Positions 18,066 to 25,268 of a stretch of 64,000 nucleotides of DNA are shown piece after piece; the first letter of the stretch is position 1, and each line of letters begins with the position of its first letter. The DNA comes from Bacteroidaceae bacterium (GTDB lineage Bacteria; Bacteroidota; Bacteroidia; Bacteroidales; Bacteroidaceae). The DNA is taken from contig JAKSJA010000005.1 of assembly GCA_024398495.1 (NCBI GenBank), positions 23,801 through 87,800 on the forward strand, given 5' to 3'. Both the position numbers and the translations under genes were made by a program. The notes under the pieces were generated by a model, which had not been told where the DNA came from, searched no databases, and worked only from the letters and a program-made list of their open reading frames with translations.

Positions 18066-18947
18066 GTGTTCAAAGTAGAAATAGACGAAGGCAGCGGTTT
18101 CTGTTTCGGTGTCACCACAGCGATACAGAAAGCAGAAGAAGAGTTGGCACGCGGAGGCAGACTATACTGCCTCGGCGACATCGTACACAACGGCATGGAG
18201 TGTGAACGACTGAGGAAGATGGGACTCGTTACCATCAACCACGACGACCTCCACCGACTGCACGATGTGAAAGTGCTCCTCCGCGCACACGGAGAACCGC
18301 CACAGACATACGAGATAGCAAGGAAGAACAACATCGAAATCATCGATGCTACATGCCCCGTAGTGTTGAAACTGCAGAAACGCATCAAGCGCGAAGCCGA
18401 TGCCGCCAATTCGTCATCAGACAGTGGCAATAGGCAGATAGTGATATTTGGAAAGAAAGGACACGCAGAAGTCTTGGGACTCGTGGGGCAGACAGCAGGT
18501 AAGGCCATCGTAGCAGAGAGCCTTGACGACGTGAAGAAGAAACTCGACTTCACGAAAGACATCGTTCTCTATAGTCAAACAACAAAGTCGCTCACCGAGT
18601 TCCGAGACATTATAAACTACATACAGACGCACCTGTCGCCGACAGCACAGTTCTGCAGTTACGACACCATCTGCCGACAGGTCGCCAACCGTATGCCGTA
18701 TATCCGAGCCTTCGCACAGAGACACGACCTTGTACTCTTTGTAGCGGGTACAAAGAGCAGCAACGGACATGCACTCTATGAAGAATGCCGAAAGGTAAAC
18801 CCACAGACAAAACTCATAGAACGTCCCGACCAAATACAGCCAGAATGGCTCAAAGGTATAAGCACCGTAGGAATATGCGGAGCAACAAGTACACCGAAAT
18901 GGCTCATGGAACAATGCCAGGCACACCTCCAGACAATGCAATCTTAA
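18066..18947 (+). CDS. ispH: 4-hydroxy-3-methylbut-2-enyl diphosphate reductase
   Basis: This 4Fe-4S enzyme carries out the last step of the MEP isoprenoid pathway, giving IPP and DMAPP. The three cluster cysteines are present in GFCFGV (residue 13), ATCPVVLKL (near 97) and the DTICRQVANR segment (near 200), together with the family motifs HGEPPQTYEIA, KKGHAEVLGL, SQTTKS and the SSNGHALYE substrate-binding SxN. Length (293) is normal. The start codon is GTG, seven bases after meaB. Confidence 0.95.
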   Translation: MFKVEIDEGSGFCFGVTTAIQKAEEELARGGRLYCLGDIVHNGMECERLRKMGLVTINHDDLHRLHDVKVLLRAHGEPPQTYEIARKNNIEIIDATCPVVLKLQKRIKREADAANSSSDSGNRQIVIFGKKGHAEVLGLVGQTAGKAIVAESLDDVKKKLDFTKDIVLYSQTTKSLTEFRDIINYIQTHLSPTAQFCSYDTICRQVANRMPYIRAFAQRHDLVLFVAGTKSSNGHALYEECRKVNPQTKLIERPDQIQPEWLKGISTVGICGATSTPKWLMEQCQAHLQTMQS

Positions 18948-19031
18948 AACAAAAATTAAAGGTGGTTTTGTTAAGAAAACAATTAAAAATAGAAATATCC
19001 AAACAATAGGATAATTAATTGTTAAGAAAAC

Positions 19032-19062
19032 TTTGCAAATTGAAAAATAATATGTAATTTTG
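19032..19062 (+). promoter_or_regulatory. Bacteroidota-type promoter of the secreted-protein gene
   Basis: TTTG at 19032-19035 and TAATTTTG at 19055-19062, separated by 19 bp, a full match to the consensus. A 13-bp word (TTGTTAAGAAAAC) abuts the -33 element at 19019-19031 and is repeated at 18968-18980, which could be an operator pair. Confidence 0.8.
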
Positions 19063-19110
19063 TAAACACATAGAAATAAAGATTATTTGTTTAATTAAAA
19101 TTTTAAAGGT

Positions 19111-20832
19111 ATGAAGAAATTTACTCTATTATTGTGTGGTATGATTTGTGCATGTATGGTCTATGCACAGAATCCAGTAGGTAACATTCCTAAAATCAAG
19201 ACTCCTTTCAAGGCGATCAAAGTACAAAAACACAATCCTAATGCTTCAAATGAGATGCGCGAGCATGTAATGAGTGCAGAAAGGATGCATCAGTCTAAGT
19301 TCATCAACCACAAAGCACCGCTGACTTATGTGGAAGAGCAGCCAGAAGGAGAACTTAAAAGTTACAAGCGTAGTGGTTGGTCGTATATAGAAGACTGGGA
19401 TGGAATATATCGCACTCAGCAGTCAGGAATTGGAAAGGTGGTTTTTACAGAAGGCAACGAGGTGTATCTGCAGAATGTCATTTCAACTATCAATTCTGGA
19501 AAATGGATAAAGGGTACTTTGGGAGAAGATAAAAAGACCATTACCATAGCACCGGGAGAGATTGTGGAACATACATCGGTATATATATACGATGAGAGTC
19601 TGGAAGATTATTTGTCGTATGACGGTGATTTGAAACTGACGATGATGAAAATAACAAGAGGTGAAGACTTCATTACATTTACGGAAGACCCTGAGACCCC
19701 AATCACTTATACGATAGACGGTGACAGTATCGTGCTGAATAATACCGAATTGGATAAGGAGGTGCTCGGTGTGGTATATGCCTCTTTTACTGGAGGTGCC
19801 GAAAAGATCAACGGCCAGTGGGCTGGTTATACTGACTGCGAAACAAAATACAAATTGTTTACGGAGAAACTTATCGAAGTGCCGATAGATGTGTCGCTTG
19901 AATACTATACGCTGGCAAGCAAGAGCATCTATGATGAAACAACAGAAACTTCATTTGTGCTGATGGGTATGAAAGGAAATGATATTTATCTCACTCAATT
20001 TAGCAGTACGCTACCTAATGCAGTAGTAAAGGGTACCATAAACGGAAATACCATAGAATTCCCTTCAAAACAATTTATTGGTGATGCATACGGATATTTA
20101 TGTTATCTTATGACATCGTCTTACGAATTAATTCCAAGCGAATGGGGAGGTGTAGATCAGCAACATACCTTCACAGACAAATTTGTTTTCAACTATGACG
20201 CATCAACACACACACTGACACCTGCCACTGCGCAGACAGCAATGCTGGTAAATGCCAATGATTCTTATCCTTATGCATTCAACACCTACAACGAGCCTGT
20301 AATAAAACTTTTTGTCGATGCTCCTGCAACGCCAGCAGACCCTGAAATAGCAAGCGTTGATGATTTCTATGAATTAGAAGGTGACTGGTGCGTAAGCCTT
20401 ATGATAAATACAATCAGCACAGAAGGTGATGTGCTCAACAAGGATAACCTGTTCTATTATATATATATAAATGACAATATCTATACATTCACAAATGAAA
20501 AATATGAGTTTGGAGAGGATATGACTCTAATTCCTTATAGTTTCTATGATGAAAAGAATGGCTATATCTTGCAAACATACTTCGGTGTTAATGTGTATGT
20601 AAAGGAACAAACTATCAACAATGTAGGTGTTCAGGCAGTGTATGAAGGTGGTAACGAAGAACATGCTTCAAACATTGTATGGTGGGGTTCAACAGAAATC
20701 AAAGGCATAAAGGACAATATGGATACCTTCCTCACCAACAAGAAATATAATCTACAGGGACAGCCTGTCAATGGCGATTATAGAGGTGTTGTGATAATGA
20801 ACAACAAGAAGTATATACGAGGGGGACGTTAA
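19111..20832 (+). CDS. Secreted protein of unknown function with Prevotella-type C-terminal tail
   Basis: A 573-residue protein with a signal peptide (MKKFTLLLCGMICACMVYAQ) and a mature beta-rich part without a recognised catalytic domain. The last 30 residues (YNLQGQPV, GVVIMNNKKYIRGG) match the tail seen on many Prevotella secreted proteins (YNLxGQxV...GxxIxNGKK), thought to serve in sorting or surface attachment. It has its own promoter and terminator and so is probably monocistronic. No function is proposed. Confidence 0.85.
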   Translation: MKKFTLLLCGMICACMVYAQNPVGNIPKIKTPFKAIKVQKHNPNASNEMREHVMSAERMHQSKFINHKAPLTYVEEQPEGELKSYKRSGWSYIEDWDGIYRTQQSGIGKVVFTEGNEVYLQNVISTINSGKWIKGTLGEDKKTITIAPGEIVEHTSVYIYDESLEDYLSYDGDLKLTMMKITRGEDFITFTEDPETPITYTIDGDSIVLNNTELDKEVLGVVYASFTGGAEKINGQWAGYTDCETKYKLFTEKLIEVPIDVSLEYYTLASKSIYDETTETSFVLMGMKGNDIYLTQFSSTLPNAVVKGTINGNTIEFPSKQFIGDAYGYLCYLMTSSYELIPSEWGGVDQQHTFTDKFVFNYDASTHTLTPATAQTAMLVNANDSYPYAFNTYNEPVIKLFVDAPATPADPEIASVDDFYELEGDWCVSLMINTISTEGDVLNKDNLFYYIYINDNIYTFTNEKYEFGEDMTLIPYSFYDEKNGYILQTYFGVNVYVKEQTINNVGVQAVYEGGNEEHASNIVWWGSTEIKGIKDNMDTFLTNKKYNLQGQPVNGDYRGVVIMNNKKYIRGGR

Positions 20833-20860
20833 CGTTAACGATAACCTCTAACTTACAATT

Positions 20861-20903
20861 AAGAACTCTTGGAAAAAAGATGGTTTCCAGGAGTTCTTTT
20901 TTG
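20861..20903 (+). terminator. Rho-independent terminator
   Basis: AAGAACTC and TGGAAA are matched by TTTCCA and GAGTTCTT further along, followed by a run of T (TTCTTTTTT). It sits 29 bp after the secreted-protein gene and before the end of the convergent COG2122 gene. Confidence 0.85.
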
Positions 20904-20945
20904 ACAGTATCACGGATAATAGAAAGCGGTGGCTGTCAAGGATTT

Positions 20946-21776
20946 TTATTTGAAGATTTTCAGGGGGTATCTGCCGATGATGGCGAGACGGTCGTCTTTG
21001 ATGAGTATTGCTGATAGAATGTCGCTGTCGGTGATGGTGTTGGCAACGGTCTGTATGTCGTCAACGGTCTGTATGCGGTTGGCAATGGCTGTGGCGTATG
21101 CGTCTGCGAGGAGTACGTCTCTGCATACTATCATGACGGCGTCAGCCTTACCGAAGGAGAAAGAGTGTCCGCATGTGCCTGACGATGTGCAGATGCCGAG
21201 TGGGAAGTCTGCTGCGGGTATCTGTATGCCTACCTTTCGTGACAGTGGCGACTGGTTTGCATAGACGGCAATGTTAAAGTCGTCGTGAAGGTCGGCGTAG
21301 ATGTCTCCTCCGTTTTCGATTATTATCTCCTGTAAGTGGAATGTGGTCTTGAGGTGGTCTGCCAGTGCCTTGTTGAATGCTCCGGCGATGGCTGCCATTG
21401 GTCCTGTGCCGGCTTGTGTACCTGCCTCTGACATGTGACGCAGAATAGAGCCCAGCTCCCACCCACAAGGAGAAGCCTCCTCTAAATCTCCCCCACAAGG
21501 GGAGACTTTCTGCTCCCTCCCTTGTGGGGGCGGACATTGAGTATGTCTGCTTGCGACAAAGGAGTCGAGCGTAGCGAGTGGCTGGGGAGAGGCTTTATAT
21601 GGTGTCAGTGTGGTGGCGTAGGTCTTATCGGTGGCGATGTATCTGTCGAGGCTGTCGCGGAGATGACGTATGAAGTCAAGGGCTGCCTGTGGCAATGTGT
21701 CACGATAAGACTGTTCGTCAACTGCGATACAGAGGTCTGTATCTTTGTAGTTTACATAGAATGCTGTCCTATTCAC
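20946..21776 (-). CDS. UPF0280 / COG2122 ApbE-like protein with a repeat insertion
   Basis: A 276-residue protein with GTG start, overlapping the end of the ferredoxin gene by 8 bp. The regions GTGPMAAIAGAFNKALA, ENGGDIYA and CTSSGTCGHSFSFGKADA are typical of the UPF0280 family. Work in Methanosarcina links COG2122 with COG1900 and the NIL-ferredoxin protein in sulfide assimilation into homocysteine, and the three are adjacent here. Residues about 61-110 do not look like the family and are encoded by dispersed repeats (21447-21596), rich in Pro, Cys and Gly. Whether the protein still folds is uncertain. Confidence 0.8.
   Translation of the reverse strand: MNRTAFYVNYKDTDLCIAVDEQSYRDTLPQAALDFIRHLRDSLDRYIATDKTYATTLTPYKASPQPLATLDSFVASRHTQCPPPQGREQKVSPCGGDLEEASPCGWELGSILRHMSEAGTQAGTGPMAAIAGAFNKALADHLKTTFHLQEIIIENGGDIYADLHDDFNIAVYANQSPLSRKVGIQIPAADFPLGICTSSGTCGHSFSFGKADAVMIVCRDVLLADAYATAIANRIQTVDDIQTVANTITDSDILSAILIKDDRLAIIGRYPLKIFK
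21447..21596. repeat. Composite dispersed repeat inserted in frame in the COG2122 gene
   Basis: It contains CCTCCTCTAAATCTCCCCC, CTCCCTCCCTTGTGGGGG, then TCTGCTTGCGACAAAGGAG, TCGAGCGTAGCGAG and GGGGAGAGGCTT. These words are shared with 9002-9085, 9478-9640 and 16214-16250. Confidence 0.85.
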
Positions 21777-22179
21777 TGTATTCGATATGGAACAGTTGCA
21801 GCGGGCATGCCTTGAGACAGAGTTTGCAGACGATACATTTGTCTGGGTCGAAATGCAGGTGCCAGTCGGGCTGACTGATGCTCAGTGCTCCTGATAGACA
21901 ACTGGATGTGCATGCTCCGCAGCTGATGCACAGTGAGGAGTCGAAACGTATCTTGTCGCCGACTGGTGCTATCTCTATGCCCCGTTCGCGGATGTATGCT
22001 ACGGCACGCTTTATCTTCTCCTGTTTGTCGTTGAACTCGATGACAAGTTGTCCCGTCTTCCCCATGTCGATGTCCGCCTTGAGGATGCTGATGCGTATGT
22101 CGAACTTCTTGATGAGGTCGTAGGTGATGGATTTGTCAGTGTCTTCCGGCTTGAAAGTGATGATATATTTGCGTGTCAT
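21769..22179 (-). CDS. NIL domain plus 4Fe-4S ferredoxin protein
   Basis: A 136-residue protein starting MTRKYIITF: an N-terminal NIL domain (residues 1-75) and a ferredoxin half with two clusters (CISCGACTSSC and CIVCKLCLKAC). In methanogens this domain pair works with COG1900 in making homocysteine from aspartate semialdehyde and sulfide. Its ATG overlaps the stop of the COG1900 gene (ATGA), and the COG2122 gene follows with overlap, giving a tight three-gene unit. A longer N-terminus is possible but would overlap the upstream gene by about 90 bp. Confidence 0.9.
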   Translation of the reverse strand: MTRKYIITFKPEDTDKSITYDLIKKFDIRISILKADIDMGKTGQLVIEFNDKQEKIKRAVAYIRERGIEIAPVGDKIRFDSSLCISCGACTSSCLSGALSISQPDWHLHFDPDKCIVCKLCLKACPLQLFHIEYSE

Positions 22180-23318
22180 ATTTCTTCTTTGAGTTGTTTC
22201 ATTGATGTGTCTGTCGGCATTGGCCGTACCGGTGCGGTGAGTTGGAAGTCTCCATTCTGTATCCATGCCTTGAGCGTGTCGGCAATCTCACGAGCCTTGG
22301 CGAGTGATGACAGTGGTGCTGTGTGTATCTTCTTTCCGCGGAACTCTATCTCTCCGCTTCGGAGTGCGGCATAGTTTGTGGTGCCGATGAGTTCGCCATC
22401 GTTGCCATAGTCTTCGATGGCAGTGTCGATGTCCTTGTTCTGTATTGATACGCGGTGTGCAAGGTCTTCGTCGAGCATAGGGATGGGTACACCTACACCA
22501 ATGTATATGGAAACGCCGTAGCGTTCAAAATATGCTGCACGAAGATATTGTGATGACATTTGTCGCATCTCACCAGTAAGGGCGAGGGTGCGTGCGTTGC
22601 CGACAGGGATGTCATGCTCGTTGAGTGGCTTGGAGGTGTTGAACTGTGTACCGTTCCACGTGACGTATCCCTGTGCTCCGCAAAGGAATATCTTTGTGCC
22701 GAGTCCTATGGTGCGACATTCTGGGTCGTTAATGAGTGGCGACAACTCTCCCGCAGAACTATAGGAGGCATTGCGCATTTGTGGCAGCAGGATGCCCATA
22801 TAGGTGTATAACGGACGGTTGGAAGTGTTGACAGCTACGTTATAGTTTTGATAGGCATTGCGTGGGTTACACAATATAGCCTCGTTGATAGTGTTTAGAC
22901 TGATGTGCGTGCAGATATGCTTGCGAGGGTAACAGTCTGTTCCCTTTCCCCATGCTTCCAACTTTACCTCTTTGCCGTCTATGAGTTCCTGTATGACGTG
23001 CGCACCGCCGTACTTGGGGGTTTCAGGGTTTATGTCGGTAGCACCGATGAAGGTGTCAACGGCAGCAAGTCCACTGCTGGCAGGAACATCGTTGAGCAGT
23101 ATCTTTTCCATACGTATGCCGGGTGTGGCATGACCGAAATTGAGTATGGCTCCTGATGAACACATAGCACCGAATGTGGCGGTGGTTACGACATCTACTT
23201 TTTTGAGTATGTCTTTTGGAGACATATCTTCTGCCATGCGTGATACTTCCTCTGCTGTCATGACGACGGCTTTGCCCTGTCGTATCTTCTCGTTAATCTC
23301 TTCGTAACTTTTTGTCAT
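22176..23318 (-). CDS. Homocysteine biosynthesis protein, COG1900/DUF39
   Basis: A 380-residue protein with the DUF39 (HcyBio) landmarks TATFGAMCSSGAILNFGH, GGAHVIQELIDGK, GKGTDCYPRK and FLCGAQGYVTWNGTQFN. Several conserved cysteines fit the persulfide chemistry proposed for this family, which makes homocysteine from aspartate semialdehyde with sulfide. First gene of the cassette followed by NIL-ferredoxin and COG2122. The start MTKSYEEI was chosen because upstream residues fall next to the -7 element. Confidence 0.9.
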   Translation of the reverse strand: MTKSYEEINEKIRQGKAVVMTAEEVSRMAEDMSPKDILKKVDVVTTATFGAMCSSGAILNFGHATPGIRMEKILLNDVPASSGLAAVDTFIGATDINPETPKYGGAHVIQELIDGKEVKLEAWGKGTDCYPRKHICTHISLNTINEAILCNPRNAYQNYNVAVNTSNRPLYTYMGILLPQMRNASYSSAGELSPLINDPECRTIGLGTKIFLCGAQGYVTWNGTQFNTSKPLNEHDIPVGNARTLALTGEMRQMSSQYLRAAYFERYGVSIYIGVGVPIPMLDEDLAHRVSIQNKDIDTAIEDYGNDGELIGTTNYAALRSGEIEFRGKKIHTAPLSSLAKAREIADTLKAWIQNGDFQLTAPVRPMPTDTSMKQLKEEI

Positions 23319-23336
23319 AGTGTTGTAAATTCTGTG

Positions 23337-23344
23337 CAAAGGTA
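23337..23344 (-). promoter_or_regulatory. Candidate -7 element of the homocysteine cassette
   Basis: On the minus strand TACCTTTG matches TAnnTTTG and lies 18 bp before the COG1900 start. No good TTTG is seen at the proper distance. Confidence 0.45.
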
Positions 23345-23383
23345 GTTAAAAAAGGTAAATAGTGACAGGGGGAGTGGAAATAA

Positions 23384-23415
23384 TTTGGGTGTGTAGTGAT
23401 TTTTTACTATCTTTG
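23384..23415 (+). promoter_or_regulatory. Bacteroidota-type promoter of the MORN gene
   Basis: TTTG at 23384-23387 and TATCTTTG at 23408-23415, 20 bp apart, a full consensus match, 26 bp before the start codon. Confidence 0.8.
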
Positions 23416-23441
23416 CCTACTGTAACAATCATTATTCTATA

Positions 23442-24584
23442 ATGAAAAGAACATTATTACTAACCATATTTGCACTTTTTTATATTGTTGTTTATGCCCA
23501 GAGGACTGGCGCCGATGAGGTGTTCAAAGGTCGCTGTACTATAAAGGATGGAGATGTTACCGGAACTTATGAGGGTGAGATGTTTCGAGGGAAACCAAAC
23601 GGAAAGGGAAAGGCTGTATATGCCAATGGCAATACGTACGTGGGCTTCTGGCTGAAAGGCAAACGTGAAGGTGACGGTAAGATGACTTTTGCTGACGGTG
23701 ATGTGTATGAGGGCTCATGGATGGGCGGTGCACAACACGGCAAGGGGAAACTTCGGTATAAGAATGGTAATGTATATGACGGTTTGTGGTACAGGGATGT
23801 GCAGCAGGGACATGGGGTCATGTTGTATCATAACGGAGATAAATATGAGGGCGACTGGGTGAGAGACCATCGTGACGGTACGGGAATATACGTATATCAT
23901 GACGGTTCTTATTACAAGGGTTCTTGGAAAAATGATGAGAAGAGTGGAAATGGTGAATTTCACTGGTCAGACGGGAGTTATTACAAGGGCGAATGGCTGA
24001 ATAACAAACGCAATGGCAAGGGTGAGTTTCATTATGCCAGTGGGGATGTGTATATTGGTTTGTGGCTGAACGACAAACAGAATGGACGTGGTATATATAA
24101 GTTTGCGAATGGCGACAGATTTGAAGGCGACTATCGTGACGGCAAAAGGACAGGTACGGGTATCTTTACGTCTGTAAATGGTGACAGGTATTCCGGACAG
24201 TTCGTAAATGGTAACCGTGAGGGACACGGAGAATTTCATATGAAGAACGGTGATATCTATGACGGTGAATGGAAGGGGGACAAACTGAATGGAAGATGTC
24301 TGCTGACAACGCTCAAGGGTAACCGTTTTGAAGGTATGTTCAAAGACGGCAAGCCAAATGGTCTGTGTGTTGCCTATTACAGTGACGGCAGCAAGTTCCG
24401 TGGGTCTTATGTGGATGGACAGAAACATGGCAAGTGTGTGGAAGAAGACAGTAAAGGCTGCCGTTTCGAGGGGTCTTATGTCAACGATGTCAGAGATGGT
24501 GACTTCGTGGAAATGGACAGTGATGGAAAGGTCATCGCAAAGGGTACTTACCAACAAGGGATAAGAAAAGTAATTAATAATTAA
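23442..24584 (+). CDS. MORN-repeat exported protein
   Basis: A 380-residue protein with a signal peptide (MKRTLLLTIFALFYIVVYAQ) followed almost entirely by MORN repeats of about 23 residues (YEGEMFRGKPNGKG, YEGSWMGGAQHGKG, YKGEWLNNKRNGKG and similar), roughly a dozen in a row. MORN arrays form flat beta structures that mediate protein or lipid contact; no enzymatic domain is attached here. The last residues (IRKVINN) are encoded by an A/T-rich repeat also found after the next gene. Confidence 0.9.
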   Translation: MKRTLLLTIFALFYIVVYAQRTGADEVFKGRCTIKDGDVTGTYEGEMFRGKPNGKGKAVYANGNTYVGFWLKGKREGDGKMTFADGDVYEGSWMGGAQHGKGKLRYKNGNVYDGLWYRDVQQGHGVMLYHNGDKYEGDWVRDHRDGTGIYVYHDGSYYKGSWKNDEKSGNGEFHWSDGSYYKGEWLNNKRNGKGEFHYASGDVYIGLWLNDKQNGRGIYKFANGDRFEGDYRDGKRTGTGIFTSVNGDRYSGQFVNGNREGHGEFHMKNGDIYDGEWKGDKLNGRCLLTTLKGNRFEGMFKDGKPNGLCVAYYSDGSKFRGSYVDGQKHGKCVEEDSKGCRFEGSYVNDVRDGDFVEMDSDGKVIAKGTYQQGIRKVINN

Positions 24585-24605
24585 TATTTGATAATTAATA
24601 ATAGA
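24561..24605 (+). repeat. A/T-rich gene-end repeat, copy 1
   Basis: AGAAAAGTAATTAATAATTA followed by further ATAATTAATA words spans the MORN stop codon. The same sequence follows the YhcH gene at 25057-25092. Confidence 0.75.
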
Positions 24606-24613
24606 CAATTGAT

Positions 24614-25057
24614 ATGATAGTAGATAGTTTGAAAAATCTGGAAAAGTATGTGGAACTGAATCCTCTGTACAAGGATGTGGTGGAGTTTATCAAAAACAAT
24701 GACTTGAATGCTTTGCCGGAAGGGAAGACCTTTATAAAGGGTAACGACTTGTTCGTCAATATACAGATTGCAAAAGGCAAGACAAGAGATGAGGCTGTTG
24801 TGGAAACTCATAACAAGATGATAGACATACAGTTGCCTCTTGACGTAGAGGAGGAATATGGATATATCGCTCGCGAAGACTTGCCGGAAACGGAATATAA
24901 TGCAGAGAAGGATATAACGAAATATCCTGCAGTGAAGTCGTTGTGCTACGTGAAGGCAAAACCGGGTATGTTCTGCATCTTTGATACACAGGACGGTCAT
25001 GCTCCGTGTGTTGCACCTACTGACATAAAGAAAGCGATTTTCAAAGTAAAGGCATGA
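24614..25057 (+). CDS. YhcH/YjgK/YiaL family protein
   Basis: A 147-residue cupin-like protein with family landmarks FVNIQ, ETHNKMIDIQLPL, PGMFCIFDTQDGHAPC and a C-terminal KKAIFKVKA. Relatives (NanQ, EbgC, YiaL) are metal-dependent and help in sugar metabolism, for example opening of sialic acid; the substrate here is not clear. It follows the MORN gene by 29 bp. Confidence 0.85.
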   Translation: MIVDSLKNLEKYVELNPLYKDVVEFIKNNDLNALPEGKTFIKGNDLFVNIQIAKGKTRDEAVVETHNKMIDIQLPLDVEEEYGYIAREDLPETEYNAEKDITKYPAVKSLCYVKAKPGMFCIFDTQDGHAPCVAPTDIKKAIFKVKA

Positions 25058-25092
25058 GAAAAGTAATTAATAATTAATAATTAATAATTAAT
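25057..25092 (+). repeat. A/T-rich gene-end repeat, copy 2
   Basis: GAGAAAAGTAATTAATAATT followed by AATAATTAATAATTAATGA repeats the sequence at the end of the MORN gene. Confidence 0.75.
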
Positions 25093-25268
25093 GACGATAC
25101 GAACAGAGTTCTACGATACACTGCGTTACGATACGAACAAAGTTCTACGATACACTGCGTTACGATAACTCATAGTAGTGAAACGTATCGTAGTGAAACG
25201 TATCGTAGTGATAACGTATCGTAGTGAAACGTATCGTTATTAAACCAAAAAACCGTATAACCGTATGA
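25093..25268. repeat. GTAGTGAAACGTATC repeat region before glgB
   Basis: Two tandem copies of a 34-bp unit (with ACGATACGAACA and TTCTACGATACACTGCG) are followed by four GTAGTGAAACGTATC-type 15-bp units, in which CGATACG and CGTATCG words are mutually inverted, then ACCGTATAACCGTATGACC. The glgB start codon lies in this last word. A related array lies at 39360-39475. Confidence 0.85.

Noticed and set aside
18948-18985. Weak inverted A/T-rich sequence after ispH as a terminator
   Set aside because: The stem is short, purely A/T and without a clear T run.
25150-25245. GTAGTGAAACGTATC repeats as a CRISPR or iteron origin
   Set aside because: Units are contiguous, only four in number, without spacers; no replication initiator gene is nearby.
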